Below are positions 1 through 11,649 of a stretch of DNA of 64,000 nt, piece after piece. The position numbers and the translations under genes were made by a program. Within the stretch, counting starts at the first letter, position 1, and the number at the start of each line of letters is the position of its first letter. The DNA is from Hanleya hanleyi (Eukaryota; Mollusca; Polyplacophora; Lepidopleurida; Hanleyidae), in contig JAVTVY010008188.1 of the NCBI GenBank assembly GCA_036873755.1, positions 310,001 to 374,000 on the forward strand, given 5' to 3'. The notes beneath the pieces are model-generated. The model saw nothing but the letters and a program-made list of their open reading frames with translations. It did not search any database and was not told the origin of the DNA.

Positions 1-441
1 GTCTATCATCGACGCAGAAATTAACCATGGACGACGACTGCTTCACCGGATGTCAGGTCTGAAATTTGTATTCATCATCAGCTTGGACATTATGTTCAAT
101 TGTTTTAGGTTCAATTCCTTTAAAGCTTCGAATCAAACTATAATTCTCATCAGTACTGACAGAGCTGTCTGAAAATATCATCCAGTATTTGCATAATCAT
201 GCAAAGATTTTATCAAAAAAAATATACCAATACGCTAAACTACTATGACTAGGATTCAGAAACTACAGTGGACAATGAGCAGGACGAAGTCATTCCATTT
301 GGAGAGGATGCGATGCAAATCATCGATATTGATTGCAGTGTATTTTTGTACTTTTAATTCTTATTGTGAGTCTCCAGCCTTACTCGCCTAATTTAAATGG
401 TTATCGACCTGATGTTATGCACTGTCGTAGATAAGTACTGA
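1..441. other. No gene seen
   Basis: I find no coding frame, RNA gene or recognisable repeat in this stretch. It is ordinary AT-leaning intergenic DNA with short runs of A. Confidence 0.6.
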
Positions 442-760
442 GCGAGGTTTCGGTTTCATACCTTATAACGCATTACAATCACTGCGTGAAATGTTCAAGT
501 TTCCAATTACGGAAACCCGCCGGAAACCTATTGGAAACTGTGTCGCTACAGTTTCCAATAGGTTTCCGGCGGGTTTCCGGAATTGGAAACTTGACCATTT
601 CACGCAGTGAATTATCGAGATCCACACACGAAATAAACCGTTTTCTAACATTTTCTACGTATTCTGTTTGCGTATACATTTCGAAGCATGGCTCTTTGTA
701 CTGGTCAAGTAACGCATTATTTGAAATGGTTGTATTTCGTTGATGTAGAAATGCTTGCAG
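442..760 (+). repeat. Family M partial copy, interrupted by a foldback
   Basis: Positions 442-478 and 611-760 match, with many substitutions, the end of the longer copy at about 1,953-2,105. Shared stretches include CGGTTTC, ACCTTATAA, GTTTCTAACAT and TTTGTACTGGTCAA. The second copy lacks the foldback at 479-610, so that element was inserted here. The 126-residue minus-strand frame across 479-859 reads straight through the foldback and resembles nothing I know, so I do not call it a gene. Confidence 0.6.
479..610. mobile_element. Long near-perfect foldback (palindromic MITE)
   Basis: Left arm 479-541 and right arm 548-610 are reverse complements over 63 positions with two mismatches, around a 6-base loop at 542-547. 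The ends read TCACTGCGTGAAATG and CATTTCACGCAGTGA. The arms also contain internal echoes of GGAAACC and GGTTTCC. A related copy of the flanking repeat near 1,990 lacks this segment, supporting insertion. No target duplication is obvious, so the superfamily is undetermined. Transcribed, it would fold into one long hairpin. Confidence 0.85.
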
Positions 761-1528
761 TATCTCCCGACGTATTAGAATAAGTACCGGTGTCTTGTTT
801 AAGGAGAATCGTGTTCTTGAATCACTGGAAATCTCTGCTGTTACTCTTTGTGTTGACAATATAACCCATTCTATTTTAAGCTAACATACTGACCCACGAG
901 ATAATCAACCAATTAGTAGGTGCGACCTGGCCCCGAGATTGCCTCGTCCTATAAAATGCACATTTTCGAAAGACTCACACGTTCACATACCGAACAAATT
1001 GACCAGCAACAAATGACATTGGACAGAGCTCAGAACGTATTACTTGTGAAGAATACTTCTCAATTTTTCCACAATTTGGCTAGCGATCGATAATAGGCAA
1101 CGGTGTTGGACAGTTTGGTTTCTCGCTAATTGACGTTAACGATAACTGATAACGTTAGTAGGCTTAAGCAGAACTGCTTATCGGTGTAATATGGCTATAT
1201 TCATAACATGCTGTGTAGTTAACGTGTATCTTTAAAAATATAATGATGAAAATGGACAAAACAGTATCCGGATGAGTTCCAAATATTGATGTATAGCAAT
1301 ATATTGCAGTCCGGGAATTAGTCCTAGGTGGTACTCAGAAGGAAGGAATCCAACAGAATTCACTCCTCGAATATCTTTATATATTGCAAAAATACACCTG
1401 TTAATGGGGTCACCCCATTTTTAGAACACGGACCATGGTGAGTTTAAGTTGCAATACATAATAGTTGGACCGACATGTTAACTCAGGTCACTGCACTGCT
1501 TCAATATTGAATCCTGATGCCGTTACAT
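761..1528. other. No gene seen
   Basis: No supported gene or RNA. Short inverted stretches such as GACGTTAACGATAAC near 1,130 are too weak to name. Confidence 0.55.
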
Positions 1529-2105
1529 TTCAGCAGTCATCTTTCGAGTCATCCATAAGGGTTGCTTTATTTATTGATTCCGTTCTTGACTTTCTGGTTT
1601 TGCACAATGCAGGATGGTGATTTGTTCAATAGTCAAATGAGTGTTGTTATAAGTACTAAACAAATCCGGAAACCGACAACCTACTCCATACATATACATT
1701 ATCTGGAAACATATATTCTTTGGACAGAGAGAGAGAGAGAGAATGAAGGTTTAACGCCTAGAGTTAACGACTCTTTAGACAGGAACGCGCTATTAACATG
1801 ATGGTATACATGTGTCACCCTTGGCAAGGGATTTCGAGAATTGACCGGTGACCATTAAATAATGCGGAACGACACAATGTTTTCAATAGACTAAAGATTA
1901 CACACAGATTTAACCAGAAGGATTCATTCTCATATTTTATCATCTAGTAATCGGTTTCCTACCTTATAAAGCATTTTCAACTATGAAGATCAAGACAGGT
2001 TTCTAACATAGTCTACATGTTCTGTGTGCGTATACATTTAGAAGCCTGGATGATTCTTTGTACTGGTCAATTCTTTATCTTAAATGGTTGTGTTTCATCC
2101 ATGCT
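1529..2105 (+). repeat. Family M, longest copy
   Basis: Positions 1,529-1,970 align with 4,905-5,335. Shared blocks include TCGAGTC near the start, TTTCTGGTTTTGCA/TTTCTGGTTTGCAG, CATACATATACA, and ATCATCTAGTAAT at the end. Positions 1,953-2,105 align with 442-760. No terminal inverted repeat or poly(A) tail identifies the class. The open frame at 1,562-1,801 is not conserved in the other copy, so I do not call a gene. Confidence 0.6.
1726..1743. repeat. (GA)n microsatellite
   Basis: Nine GA dinucleotides in a row inside the family M copy. The other M copy lacks the run, so it expanded locally. Confidence 0.9.
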
Positions 2106-2317
2106 ATCATGCAGATCAAACCAAAACTGGTTTGTCCACCCCTAGCTTGCAGTCTCCTATTGATATGCAATTAGTTGATCAGCTGATCTGCTGTACAGGT
2201 GAGCTTCTTTTAGAAGATTTTAGTTAGTCTTGAATTACTCTCTGAGAGAACACGCCTCGCTGCCTCAGTGGTGTTGTGCTTTGCACCTTTGGGGGCACTG
2301 TTGAAGGCATACTGGCA

Positions 2318-2655
2318 TATCCTTTTAGGTATTCTTGCATTTACAAGTTTTCCCCATGTCAAGGCGTTTAATCCATCTCTCATCAATTAACATTAGTTGA
2401 GTTTTTTTAGCTGATATGTCATCACAGCATATTTAATTTCACTTAAGCCGGTGCTAGGGTCCGTGTCGATACTTCATAATCTTCGCATAAACATCTGCAA
2501 TAAAAGCGCGACTGAGATATAAAGGCTACGTCCGAGATTCCTCCGTATTCTCGGGTATGAATGACGGGTGTCGACGAATTCTTTTCTGTAGAGTCATACG
2601 GTTGCTCTTTAGTCGCCAGACGTCGTCAATTTTTTCCACCTCTTGCTTGTCGCTC
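2318..2655 (+). repeat. Family K copy
   Basis: This shares the K core with copies at 12,371, 38,335, 46,160, 50,665 and 61,405. Diagnostic blocks are CTTAAGCCGGTGCTAGGG, CATCTGCAATAAAAGCGCG, GGCTACGTCCGAGA and, at the end, GTCGTCAATTTTTTCCACC. The strand given is that carrying AATAAA. The closest relative is the copy at 46,160. No coding capacity and no recognised terminal repeats, so the class is unknown. Confidence 0.7.
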
Positions 2656-2869
2656 TAATTTGTAGATGTAAAAATACATGTAGTATGATAATTTTCACGA
2701 GCCGCATCTTCCCACGTACCAGACTATGTGTAACGAAATGTAAATCCCCATCCGCGGAAATACGAAGACGGGGCAATGTGTAATATAAGTTCGGGTTTGT
2801 TCCAGTGACAGGGACACAGCAGTTGTAGGGATATGAGGATCCCAATATCCAACTTCCAGCCCTATAAAA

Positions 2870-3462
2870 TATATGTAAACATTCCGGTAATGCAGAGTAT
2901 CATTTCAGAGGATATTAATTTTTTTTATCAATATCACTAGCACCAATATTCATATGCTCGCAATAATATTATCAATATCATTAGTATCAATACTCATATC
3001 TAAGGATCTTTTCAAATGCCTGCCATCTCATTCGCATAAAGCATGTTGTATTTATGCAATAGGTTTACAGAATATAATGGTACACTAAATTTGCTCGTTA
3101 TACCATACGCCACATTTATTAGTATTACATGGCTTCATGAATAGACTGATACGCAATGATAAGGATTATCCAGATAACTACAATATACATCACCTCGTCT
3201 CTGAGACACAGGCCACCTTCAAATACTGCTGCCCATGTATAGCCCGATATTCAATAATGGATCTAGATATAAACAATATCCACAATTACCGGAAAACCAG
3301 ATTATAGGCACAATTGCACTAACATGACTAACTGTGTTGCCTTTACTTTTATGTCCATACTATAGTTTGCAATACTAATGCTTGTACTTATATACTGTTG
3401 GTCACTATATTTATAGTTATATAAACATGATAAAACAGCTGTCACTCTAAATCTTATATTTC
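2870..3462. other. No gene seen
   Basis: AT-rich intergenic sequence with short imperfect repeats of ATTATCAATATCA near 2,925-2,990. Nothing else is supported. Confidence 0.5.
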
Positions 3463-4107
3463 ACCAAACTTTCTGCGCTATTTCCGGAACGACAAAAATG
3501 GAGAGCTGAAACTCCTTGACTTTATAGTTATCATATTGGGGTCATTTTGCGCCTATTTACATAACCCCCCTAGCAGAGGATCATGGGTAAATTCAAAATG
3601 ACGGCCACGTGGGGTACCAGAAAAGTGATGTTTTGGTCATATTTTTTCAAAATTTCTGCTTTTCCGAGATGAAAAGTGGGAAAAAACTATTTTATTTCAC
3701 ATCACATTAATATTTACTAATTTATCATGCAGCATTTGCGGAGAAATTGCATAAATAAAACAAATTCGGAAAATCTGACCGAAAAATCGACCAAAAAATG
3801 TTGTTTTTGAAAATGACGTCACTGCGACGTCATCAAAGCGTCCATCTTGGATTTTTTTTACATTTTCTAGTAGTTCGTAACCCAAGGGTATAGTGTAGCA
3901 AGTTTCAGCCCCCTAGCCCAACGGGAAGGAAAAATAATAATTAGGATTATTTTACATTTTCTGGTAGATCGTGACCCAAGGGTATAGTGTAGCAAGTTTC
4001 AGTCCCCTAGCCCAAAGGGAAGGAAAAATAATAATTAGGGGAGCCATTTCTTCCCCCCCCCCTCCCCCAGGCCAGGTCCCAAAAAGCCCAGATCTAGATA
4101 GGGTTAA
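3463..4107 (-). mobile_element. Family Z MITE (piggyBac type), 3' end truncated
   Basis: Reading the minus strand, the element starts at TTAA 4,104-4,107 with CCCTATCTAG and runs through the Z core: the CRE pair (TGACGTCA and CGACGTCA) near 3,813, a YY1-like site, and the block GGAACGACAAAAATGGAGAG near 3,485. The distal TTAACCCTACC end is missing. A 94-bp internal tandem duplication (3,861-3,954 and 3,955 onward) makes this copy longer than its relatives. It shares its intact TTAA with the next Z copy, in opposite orientation. Confidence 0.85.
3861..4040. repeat. 94-bp tandem duplication inside a Z element
   Basis: CATTTTCTAGTAG at 3,861 recurs as CATTTTCTGGTAG at 3,955, followed in both by CCCAAGGGTATAGTGTAGCA and AAAAATAATAATTAGG. 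Other Z copies carry this segment once, so the duplication is private to this copy. Confidence 0.9.
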
Positions 4108-4676
4108 CCCTTTCTGGCCAGGATTTTGAGACCTGTTCATGCCTCAGGAGGAGGGGAGAAATGGCCCCCTAATTATTGTTCTTACTCCTTGAGCAAGGAT
4201 GCTGAAACTTATCACACTATACCCTTAGGTCAAGCTCTACCAGAAAATGTAAAAAATCAAAGATGGTCGCTTTGATGACGTCACAGTGACATCATTTCAA
4301 AAACGGCAGTTTTTGGTCTATTTTTCCCTCAGATTTTGGCATGACGGCATGAGAAATTAGTAAATATTAAAGTGATGTGAAATAAAATAGTTTTTGCTCA
4401 CTTTTCATCGCGGAAAAGCAGAAATTTTGACGAAATATTGCGAAAACCTCACTTTTCTGGTACCCCACGTGGCCGCCATCTTGAATTTACCCATGTTCCT
4501 CTGCTCGGGAGGGTTATCTGCTAATAGGCTCAACATGACCCCAATATGATAAACTATAAAGTTGCGGAGTTTCATCTCTTCATTTGTTGTCGTTCCGGAG
4601 ATAGCACAGAAAGTTTGGTGGGGAGGAGGGGGGGGGAGGGGGCATTTTGGCCCACCCCCAGGCCTGGTAGGGTTAA
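4104..4676 (+). mobile_element. Family Z MITE (piggyBac type), complete
   Basis: It is bounded by TTAA at 4,104-4,107 and 4,673-4,676. The ends are CCCTTTCTGGCC and GGCCTGGTAGGG, imperfect inverted repeats. TTAA flanks plus a CCC start are the known hallmark of piggyBac elements. The interior holds TGACGTCA and a degenerate partner TGACATCA near 4,275, a GCCGCCATCTTG YY1-like site near 4,491, and a G-rich tract before the 3' end. It has no coding capacity, so it is a non-autonomous element. Confidence 0.9.
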
Positions 4677-4769
4677 AGGGTGATTACGATGCATCATCAC
4701 CATAAAATTGTGTTAGATTTCATGGTTGTGAGTCAATCAACTGTACTGCATCGATATTCATTCCAAATT

Positions 4770-4870
4770 GAAAGGTCTTGTCCGTCATTCATTATTCAGC
4801 CGTCGTCCTTTAAAGAATGTTCGCGTCCATAATCCTAAATTCATACATCTATAACACCAAATTCAAAAAA
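4770..4870 (+). repeat. Family P fragment
   Basis: Contains TCCGTCATTCATTATTCAGC, GTCGTCC and TTCGCGTCCATAATCC. The same sequence recurs in sub-region a of the tandem array (reverse strand near 10,740 and 18,530; forward near 22,505) and in the insert at 19,728. It is a dispersed repeat of unknown class. Confidence 0.65.
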
Positions 4871-4904
4871 TAAATCATGGTATACATTAAAATAGCCTTG
4901 TTGT

Positions 4905-5335
4905 CTTTCCATTTCAGCACCCATCTCTCGAGTCCTCCATGAGAGTCGTTTCGTTTATTTCTTCTGTTCTGGATTTTCTGGTTTGCAGAATCCTGGAAGG
5001 TGATATGTTCATCATCCAGTGGATTGTTGTTTTGGGTACTAAATAAATCGATATACCTACCGCGTTTGTCATACATATACAATACCAAGAATCGTATATT
5101 CGTTAAACAGGGATGCGCTATAAACTTGATGGTATGTCATTTGTCAGATTTGTCATAGCTCAGGAATTTCGCGTATCACTTCGAAAAGTGATCCGTGATC
5201 ATTAAATTGTCAGTATTACGCAATGTGTTCAATGTCCTAGAGATTACACACTGATTTAGGCAGAAAGTTTCATTCGCATAGGACTCTAATTCGATTACTT
5301 TATCATCTAGTAATTTGCTAGCTAACAGGAAGGCA
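4905..5335 (+). repeat. Family M copy
   Basis: Diverged direct copy of 1,529-1,970, ending at the shared ATCATCTAGTAAT. The two copies lie about 3.4 kb apart, with the paired Z elements between them. Confidence 0.65.
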
Positions 5336-6568
5336 TGACACCTTTGGAGTAATTTCGATACTCCGTGTAGATTTCACCTGGTTTCCGTTTTGGGAAGTCA
5401 GAACCTCAAGACTAATTACCCTACAATGACAGAAATATACGGAATATCCCTTTCAAATACCTAGATTAACTGCCTAAAGATATTGATCTTTTCAAGTAAA
5501 TGGCAATAAATAGATGAAAACTTTTGGATTGCATTAAATTTCAATTTTTACAGCTGCCAGAATAGCGTGCTTTCATGCCATGAAATACTGTGTTTTGATA
5601 TGTTGGGTAAATCTTTACTAGAGTGCATATGCCTTATTCGACCCGAATCTATTCTTCTTGTCGGCGACAACGCCGGATTAGTGTACACTATATTGAAACC
5701 GTCGTTAAGCCAGTCAGAGATTAAGGCCTGTCTATGTGCGAAAGATTCACTTGTGGGAGCTTTCTGCGGGATTTGTCCTAGAACTGCTGTCATCGCCATA
5801 CAAGTACCAATTATAATGGGGTCAGTTATGTATGAATATTAGGGAGCGCTCCCATTAATCGTTCCTTCACCAGTTTTCTAGACGATCAGTCTTGAATAAG
5901 TCGCGAGGATATCGAGAGAAAAAGGATAAACGAGGTTGTCCTTTCGTAAGAAAAACCTCACGATATGATTTTTTTTTATTAGTTTACCTGTGCACGGTCC
6001 GTCGTGATCACGAGTCGCCGATCGCGAGGGAATCGGTGTTTCTCTTCTCAAAGCGCGAGAGCATATCGTGAGGGAGTGATATATGGCAAATAGGCCGTGT
6101 TGTCGTACGCCGTGGATTTTTCGAAGAAAAATCTATTCTGTACTGTAGAAATGCGTAATATACACAATTAACCATTGCTAGTTACGTACATAGCATGCGT
6201 CAGATTCGACAATCCATAATCAGCCGTCATCCATAAACGGATGTTCGCCATGATGTTTGATCAAACTTTACGTAAGGTTCAATATCCTAGAATCATGTGA
6301 TGGCCTTCCTTGATTAAGTGTCGAAATCCTTCGTTTGAAAGGGAAATGTTTCCTTAAGTTCTTTTCTACTGTTCTTATTTAGTTTTAGGATGAGTTTCTG
6401 GTGATTTTTTTAAATGTTTCAGTAGCAGTTTCGTGAAAGTCGCATTTTTGGAAAGTTATGTTTTGTTATTATTTTGATAGCATTGGTCTGATCGTTTGTT
6501 ATCAAAAACAGTAACGTTACTCAAATTCGATATATGATGAGTCATATCCGTCGGTAGTACGTCCTGCC
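5336..6568. other. No gene seen; small palindromes
   Basis: No gene is supported. CCTCACGATATG at 5,956-5,967 is repeated inverted at 6,062-6,073, and TCGTGATCACGA at 6,002-6,013 is a perfect palindrome between them. A weak family P echo (CAGCCGTCATCCATAAACGG) lies near 6,222. The overlapping frames at 5,548-5,842 run on opposite strands of the same bases and match nothing I know. Confidence 0.5.
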
Positions 6569-6742
6569 TGTCTTCCCATATACCCGAGCAGTACGTGTCT
6601 GTCGGTAGATGTTTGAGGATTTGTGCAGCTGAAAAGGCTCAAGCCTAGACATATTGTTGTCCCCAGACTTGGCTATTGTATGCATTGATTCGTGATTCTT
6701 ACATGGAGTAAGAGCCTGTCTGTCTTCCCATATACCCGAGCA
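6569..6742 (+). repeat. Exact 22-bp direct repeat, 152 bp apart
   Basis: The same 22 bases, beginning TGTCTTCCCATA and ending TACCCGAGCA, occur at 6,569-6,590 and 6,721-6,742. A shorter echo, GATACCCGAGCATTACGTC, lies at about 7,142. No function is evident. Confidence 0.85.
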
Positions 6743-8331
6743 ACCTCCCCACAGCGCATGCTCCATTTCGCAGGCTCCATTACCATCCCTGCCACCAATA
6801 GCGGAAGTTGACCTTTACTACGTTGCTATGACGTATAGGGGAAACCAACCAACGCACGGGTCAGTTTGAATCCGGCCGAACAACTCCTTTAGTGCTGCAC
6901 ATGAGCGAACTACTTTTCATATGCTCTGTCCAGATAAACAGGGAAAATTATCTCCAGATAATTCCTTTTAACGCTAGGTCAACAGAGGTATTATGCAGAC
7001 TTGAAAAGTAATCGAAATGTTCGGTAAACATCTATTTTACTATATATGATGTAACTTCCGGCGATGTGCGCGAAGGCCCCGAATCCGGTCCCAAAATCTG
7101 ACTGGTGGCTGGGGTGTTATTAGACCCCCAGCGAGGTGGTTGATACCCGAGCATTACGTCTTGTCAGCGTTCATTTTTCCCACCACTATGCCATGGTATG
7201 TCCTAGGATAGGATACTTCATCACTGTTAACCCATCGGAGAATGTGGATTCCATCCACGATAGAGACTTAGACATGCTAACGCTGAGGTGATAAATTTAG
7301 TCGCAATAATAAAGTGTTCTCTGCAAGCTTATCACGTCCCAGGCAGCGATCACCGCGGGTCTATTAGTAACAGAGAACAGAAGTTCACGTGCTTTGCTGT
7401 TAACGGTGTTAACTTAGTGTTGATTTTGTCCTTGGATTCCATTTTATCGTCAGAAATATGCCATTTTTTTCGACAAGGGTCTGGAGAATACCCACAATTT
7501 TCTCTCCTCTCTTTTACGGTATTTCAACGTGCTTATTCTGGGGCTCATGGTCGCCTCAGTGAATATTATGGTGTAACATGTTTTCAATGTTTATTACTAT
7601 AACGTCGATCAAAAAAAACGGAGCGGGATAGCTGAGCGATTTCATAACTTTTAATAGGATTGTCATGAACTCCATCCCATGATGCAATATGATAATTATC
7701 CATCCAAAATTGTCCGTGTCGACGATAAAACTGCGTACTATTCATTCATGCGAGGAACCTGTGCGAACTCCGCGACTATACGAAAATGAACCAATCATCT
7801 CCCAGCTTCTAGCGCTGCGCCAGAGGAGTGGGACGTCACCCCATCTACAGATTTTATCGGACGTCACCCGCTCAGCAGGTGACAGAAATGGGAGCATCAA
7901 ACAACAAGAAGACTAACGCAATTAATGTGGTGGAAGTATGGGATACCGGCCAATCAGCGCTCGGCTACAAAGATTTGTAACAAGATTCACCGCAATCAGA
8001 AATCAATCTGATACATGTGCAATAAGCACTAGATGAGATATCGGAGGTGTAAAGTAACACTGATTCTCATCCTCAGGATTCTCACTCATGACACTTTCCT
8101 AGTTGTCTGCTGTTATAAACTTTGATGGTTTTATTTAATACCGGCGCCATGTGTGACTTTATTGTAGCCAGCCAATATTTGAAACCCCGTTTTATATCAC
8201 CCGGGAATCAAACAGACATGAAATGTAGCCTATATCAAATGGATTTGTTACTTGCAAGATAAACGGAGAAGAGTTTATACAATGTGACATTTTTGTGATC
8301 AAGTATGTATCCATTTGAAATCCTCTGTGCT
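6743..8331. other. No gene seen
   Basis: Several short open frames (for example 7,288-7,602 and 7,689-7,916) have no recognisable motif, signal or conserved second copy, so I treat them as chance. No RNA gene or repeat is supported here. Confidence 0.5.
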
Positions 8332-8942
8332 TTAACCCTATCTGGCCTGAGCGATTTGGTGTGTATCGCAGCCTTGGGGGGGGATGGGGTGGGGGCGAAA
8401 AGTCCCCCCTATATATTTTCGCTATCGCTAAGGCTAGAGGGCTGAAATTTACCACACTATATCTTTGAGTAAAGCTCTACAAGAAAAGGTAAAAAAATCC
8501 AAGATGGCCGCCATGATGACGTCAGTGAGGTCATTTTTAAAAAGAGCATTTTTGGACGATTTTTCGGTCAGAATTTTCGAATTTTTTATTTTTGTTTTTT
8601 CTTCGCAAAAACTGCATGATAAATTAGTAAATAATAATCTGATTTGAAATAGAATAAGTTTTTCTCACTTTTCCATACAGAAAAGCACATTTTTTAAGAA
8701 ATATGACGAAAACAGCACTTTTCAGGTACCCACATGGCCGCCATTTTGAATTTACCCATGATCCTCTGCTCGGGAGGTAATGTAAATGGGCTCAAAATGA
8801 TCCCAATATGATAATCTAAAAAAATCACGGAGTTTCAGCTATCATTTTTTTGTCGTTCTGGAGATAGGAGCAAAAAAACAACTGACCTGAGGGGGGGGGG
8901 CGCCGCCCCCTCCCTCCCTCCCTCAGGTCAGGTTGGGGTTAA
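8332..8942 (+). mobile_element. Family Z MITE (piggyBac type), complete
   Basis: TTAA at 8,332-8,335 and 8,939-8,942. The start is CCCTATCTGGCC and the end reads CAGGTTGGGG before TTAA. It contains AAGATGGCCGCCATGATGAC, one intact TGACGTCA with a degraded partner (TGAGGTCA), an exact GCCGCCATTTTG YY1-type site at 8,737-8,748, and a 10-base G run near 8,891. No coding capacity. Confidence 0.92.
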
Positions 8943-9750
8943 TAGGATAAATCTATTGATGTGGTGTCTAGTATGATATCATACCACAATGCCCTATTCT
9001 ATAAACTCATTGCCGATCTCTGTCTGCAGAATGTACCCAATAATCCACCTCTCTTGTTGAAATGTTGTCGTGAGGACACCATTACGAACTACCATTACTA
9101 TATCCTTCTTGGCCCCGGACTCCGGGAATTTATTAAATAGGCTTACACTACCTTGGGCGAGCGGGTTCAAAGTTACATCAAATCGTACATCTCTACTGAT
9201 GATCGGCCTCTATTGCAATATAATCTAACACTAAGGCCTACCAAGTATAAGTCAACAAATCTGCGACTATTTCTGGACATACGAGAGTGGATGATTGCAT
9301 AGACAGCCAATCGTCTCAGTTATAGAAATTTAACCCATTCTTATCGATCGGAAAGCACGCATTTGATTCTTCTGCGGCCCTGCTATTTGACATATCTTTA
9401 GAGCAGGTAGTCATGTAGTCCGTTCCGTTTTTTTATATGTACCCGTAGCCTCCGTCGCCATGTACCGGCTTGATTTCGAATATTCCGTTCCGATTTCAGA
9501 TTATAGGCAACCTCCGGTGGCTTACCGTTTCGTGGAATAACATCGGCCAGTGGAAACTTGGAAGAAATGTCTCTTAACGTTATGCGTTGGATGTCTATGT
9601 AACGTGGATAGAAAGAGCCAGAAGGTAAGAATTTGCAACGGTATTCCCCAGGATTTCGCTATTTTCTTTCAAATTCCCTGTAACCGTAAGTGGTCTCGGG
9701 TCGTTCCGCTTATTATTACCATGTTGGCATCGAATGATGAGGTATGTTTA
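8943..9750. other. No supported gene; one palindrome
   Basis: GTATGATATCATAC at 8,971-8,984 is a perfect 14-bp palindrome. A frame from 8,946 to 9,302 has a single internal stop at 9,138, but no homology is apparent. I leave it uncalled. Confidence 0.5.
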
Positions 9751-10097
9751 GTAACCCTATCTGGCCTGGGCGATTTTGGGGTGTACCGCAGCATTGAATG
9801 GGGGGGGGGGGCGGAAAGTGCCGCATCCTATATATTTTCGCTATCGCTAAGGCTATAGGGCTGAAACTTACCATACTATATCTTTGGGTCAAGCTCTACA
9901 AGAAAATGTAAAAAAATCGAAGATGGCCGTCATGATGACGCCACTCTCACGTCATTTTGAAAAAAGTGCATTTTTGAACGTTTTTTGGGCTAGAATTTTC
10001 AAAAATAGTAAATAATAATCTGATATGAAATAAAATAGGTTTTACCCACTTTTCCAGACAAAAAAAGTGCCCCATCCCCCAGGCCAGGTAGGGCTAA
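9751..10097 (+). mobile_element. Family Z MITE with large internal deletion
   Basis: The 5' half (CCCTATCTGGCCTGGGCGAT, G run, AAGATGGCCGTCATGATGAC) and the extreme 3' end (CCAGGCCAGGTAGGG) are present. The stretch between the AT-rich middle and the 3' tip is missing. The flanks read GTAA and CTAA, each one change from TTAA, and the CRE pair has decayed. This is an older, internally deleted relic. Confidence 0.85.
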
Positions 10098-11649
10098 TGT
10101 AATCGCCCTTCATCTATTTTCGAATAGCTGTTCCATTTTAAACTATATTCGCGGTTGAAAGAATATACATCGGCTGCAGAGAGATTTGGACTAGGGAAGT
10201 GGGAGGTGAGGGCGGAGACTGAACGGGTATGAGCCATATGAAGTAAAGGGATTACGCCATCTTTGATTGTACTTATTCATCTGTTACTGCACGGCTCTTG
10301 GTTTGTATGCATACTCACAAAATGACCTCGGCCATATGGGGACCATTTTCGCTAAATTTCGGGTAATACTTTTGAAAATCGTTTGTAAGTGTTTAGTAAG
10401 CTACAATCCTTTAAATTATGCACCAAACAGGCTCAGTGTGTTAACAAAATGCATAGTTTTGGACTTTCTCTACTTACCTAGTTGAGTGGTTTATATGATT
10501 CCACTTTTATAGATTCAAACATATGCAAATTAGTATACATGTACGACTACTTGCACAGACCAAGTGTTTAAAACATATTGTTGACTTGCAGGAAACTAGC
10601 CTATGTTTATGTATACTAGGATTGTCTTTTTGAATTTGGTGCTAATACTGTTATATGAAATATGGAATAGCTCTTTGGATTATGGACGCGAATATGCTTT
10701 AATGGGCGACGGCTGAATTATGAATGACGGACTAGACGCTTGTATTTGCATTGATCAGTGTAGGCCCCTATCTTGTATACTATAACGAATCCATGTTTCC
10801 ATCTATATCGTTATCTATGCAAACCTGGAGCTTTCGGCATTCCCACATCAATTACCGAGTCTTGCGTTATTCCATGAAATTGCTTTCAATATGTAATTTT
10901 GATTGACAGATGTTTTATTGGTCCATATAACAAGTCCATTTTCGCCATTAACTGTGTAATGCTAATCACTGACGCCAATCACATTACCCGGCGAAGGCAT
11001 TTACACATAGAAAGGTCAAATCACCTGTCTTCGTGTGCAATCACGACATTTGATTGTAACACAATGGGACTTTGGAGCTGACGTTTCATTCATCGTTTCC
11101 TTTGTAATAGCGTGTATATCTGCGATGACCGATACGATCTCAAGTCGCTGTTCATGCGAAGGTTACCAAAAATATCTTCACAACACTGCATAATACTCAT
11201 GGGTATACACACACCTGGGAAAACAATTTCTGAATAACATGGAAATTAGTGCCGTTGGAGGGCTTTCCGTTTTGCGTGGGTGAATTGACAACCTGGAGGG
11301 ATAGGAAAGGGCGAGTTTGATCGCGGAAACTTGCTGTAATTTGGAACTCCTGAAAAACCGAGAGTATCTTAATTTAGATTGCTGTAAAATAAATAGAGCT
11401 CTTTATAAAGTTCAAATGTCTGCAATTGTTTGAAAATAACACCGGAGGGAATCTGTCGTCATTCCAACTAAAAATGTCTCTCATTAGTAGAAAAAGAAAT
11501 TGTCATTTATTGATCAAGCGGAAATAAGCGAGGGGGCCAGCAGTATCCAGTCCATTTAAACTTGAACAAAATTACATGGTAGATGACGCAAAATAAATTT
11601 TTCTCCCATTATAGACTGTCTCGAGAAAATGTTCTCGTGATAAGCGGAA

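Noticed and set aside
479..859. 126-codon minus-strand frame
   Set aside because: It runs through the inserted foldback, so its open state is accidental; the uninserted copy near 2,000 does not keep it.
2245..2300. CTGCCTCAGTGGTGTTGTGC as a tRNA or SINE A box
   Set aside because: No matching B box or tail was found nearby, so the resemblance is not enough.
8946..9302. A 118-codon frame with one internal TAG at 9,138
   Set aside because: No recognisable domain, no start codon, no second copy. One stop in 118 codons is not rare when all frames of a window this size are examined.
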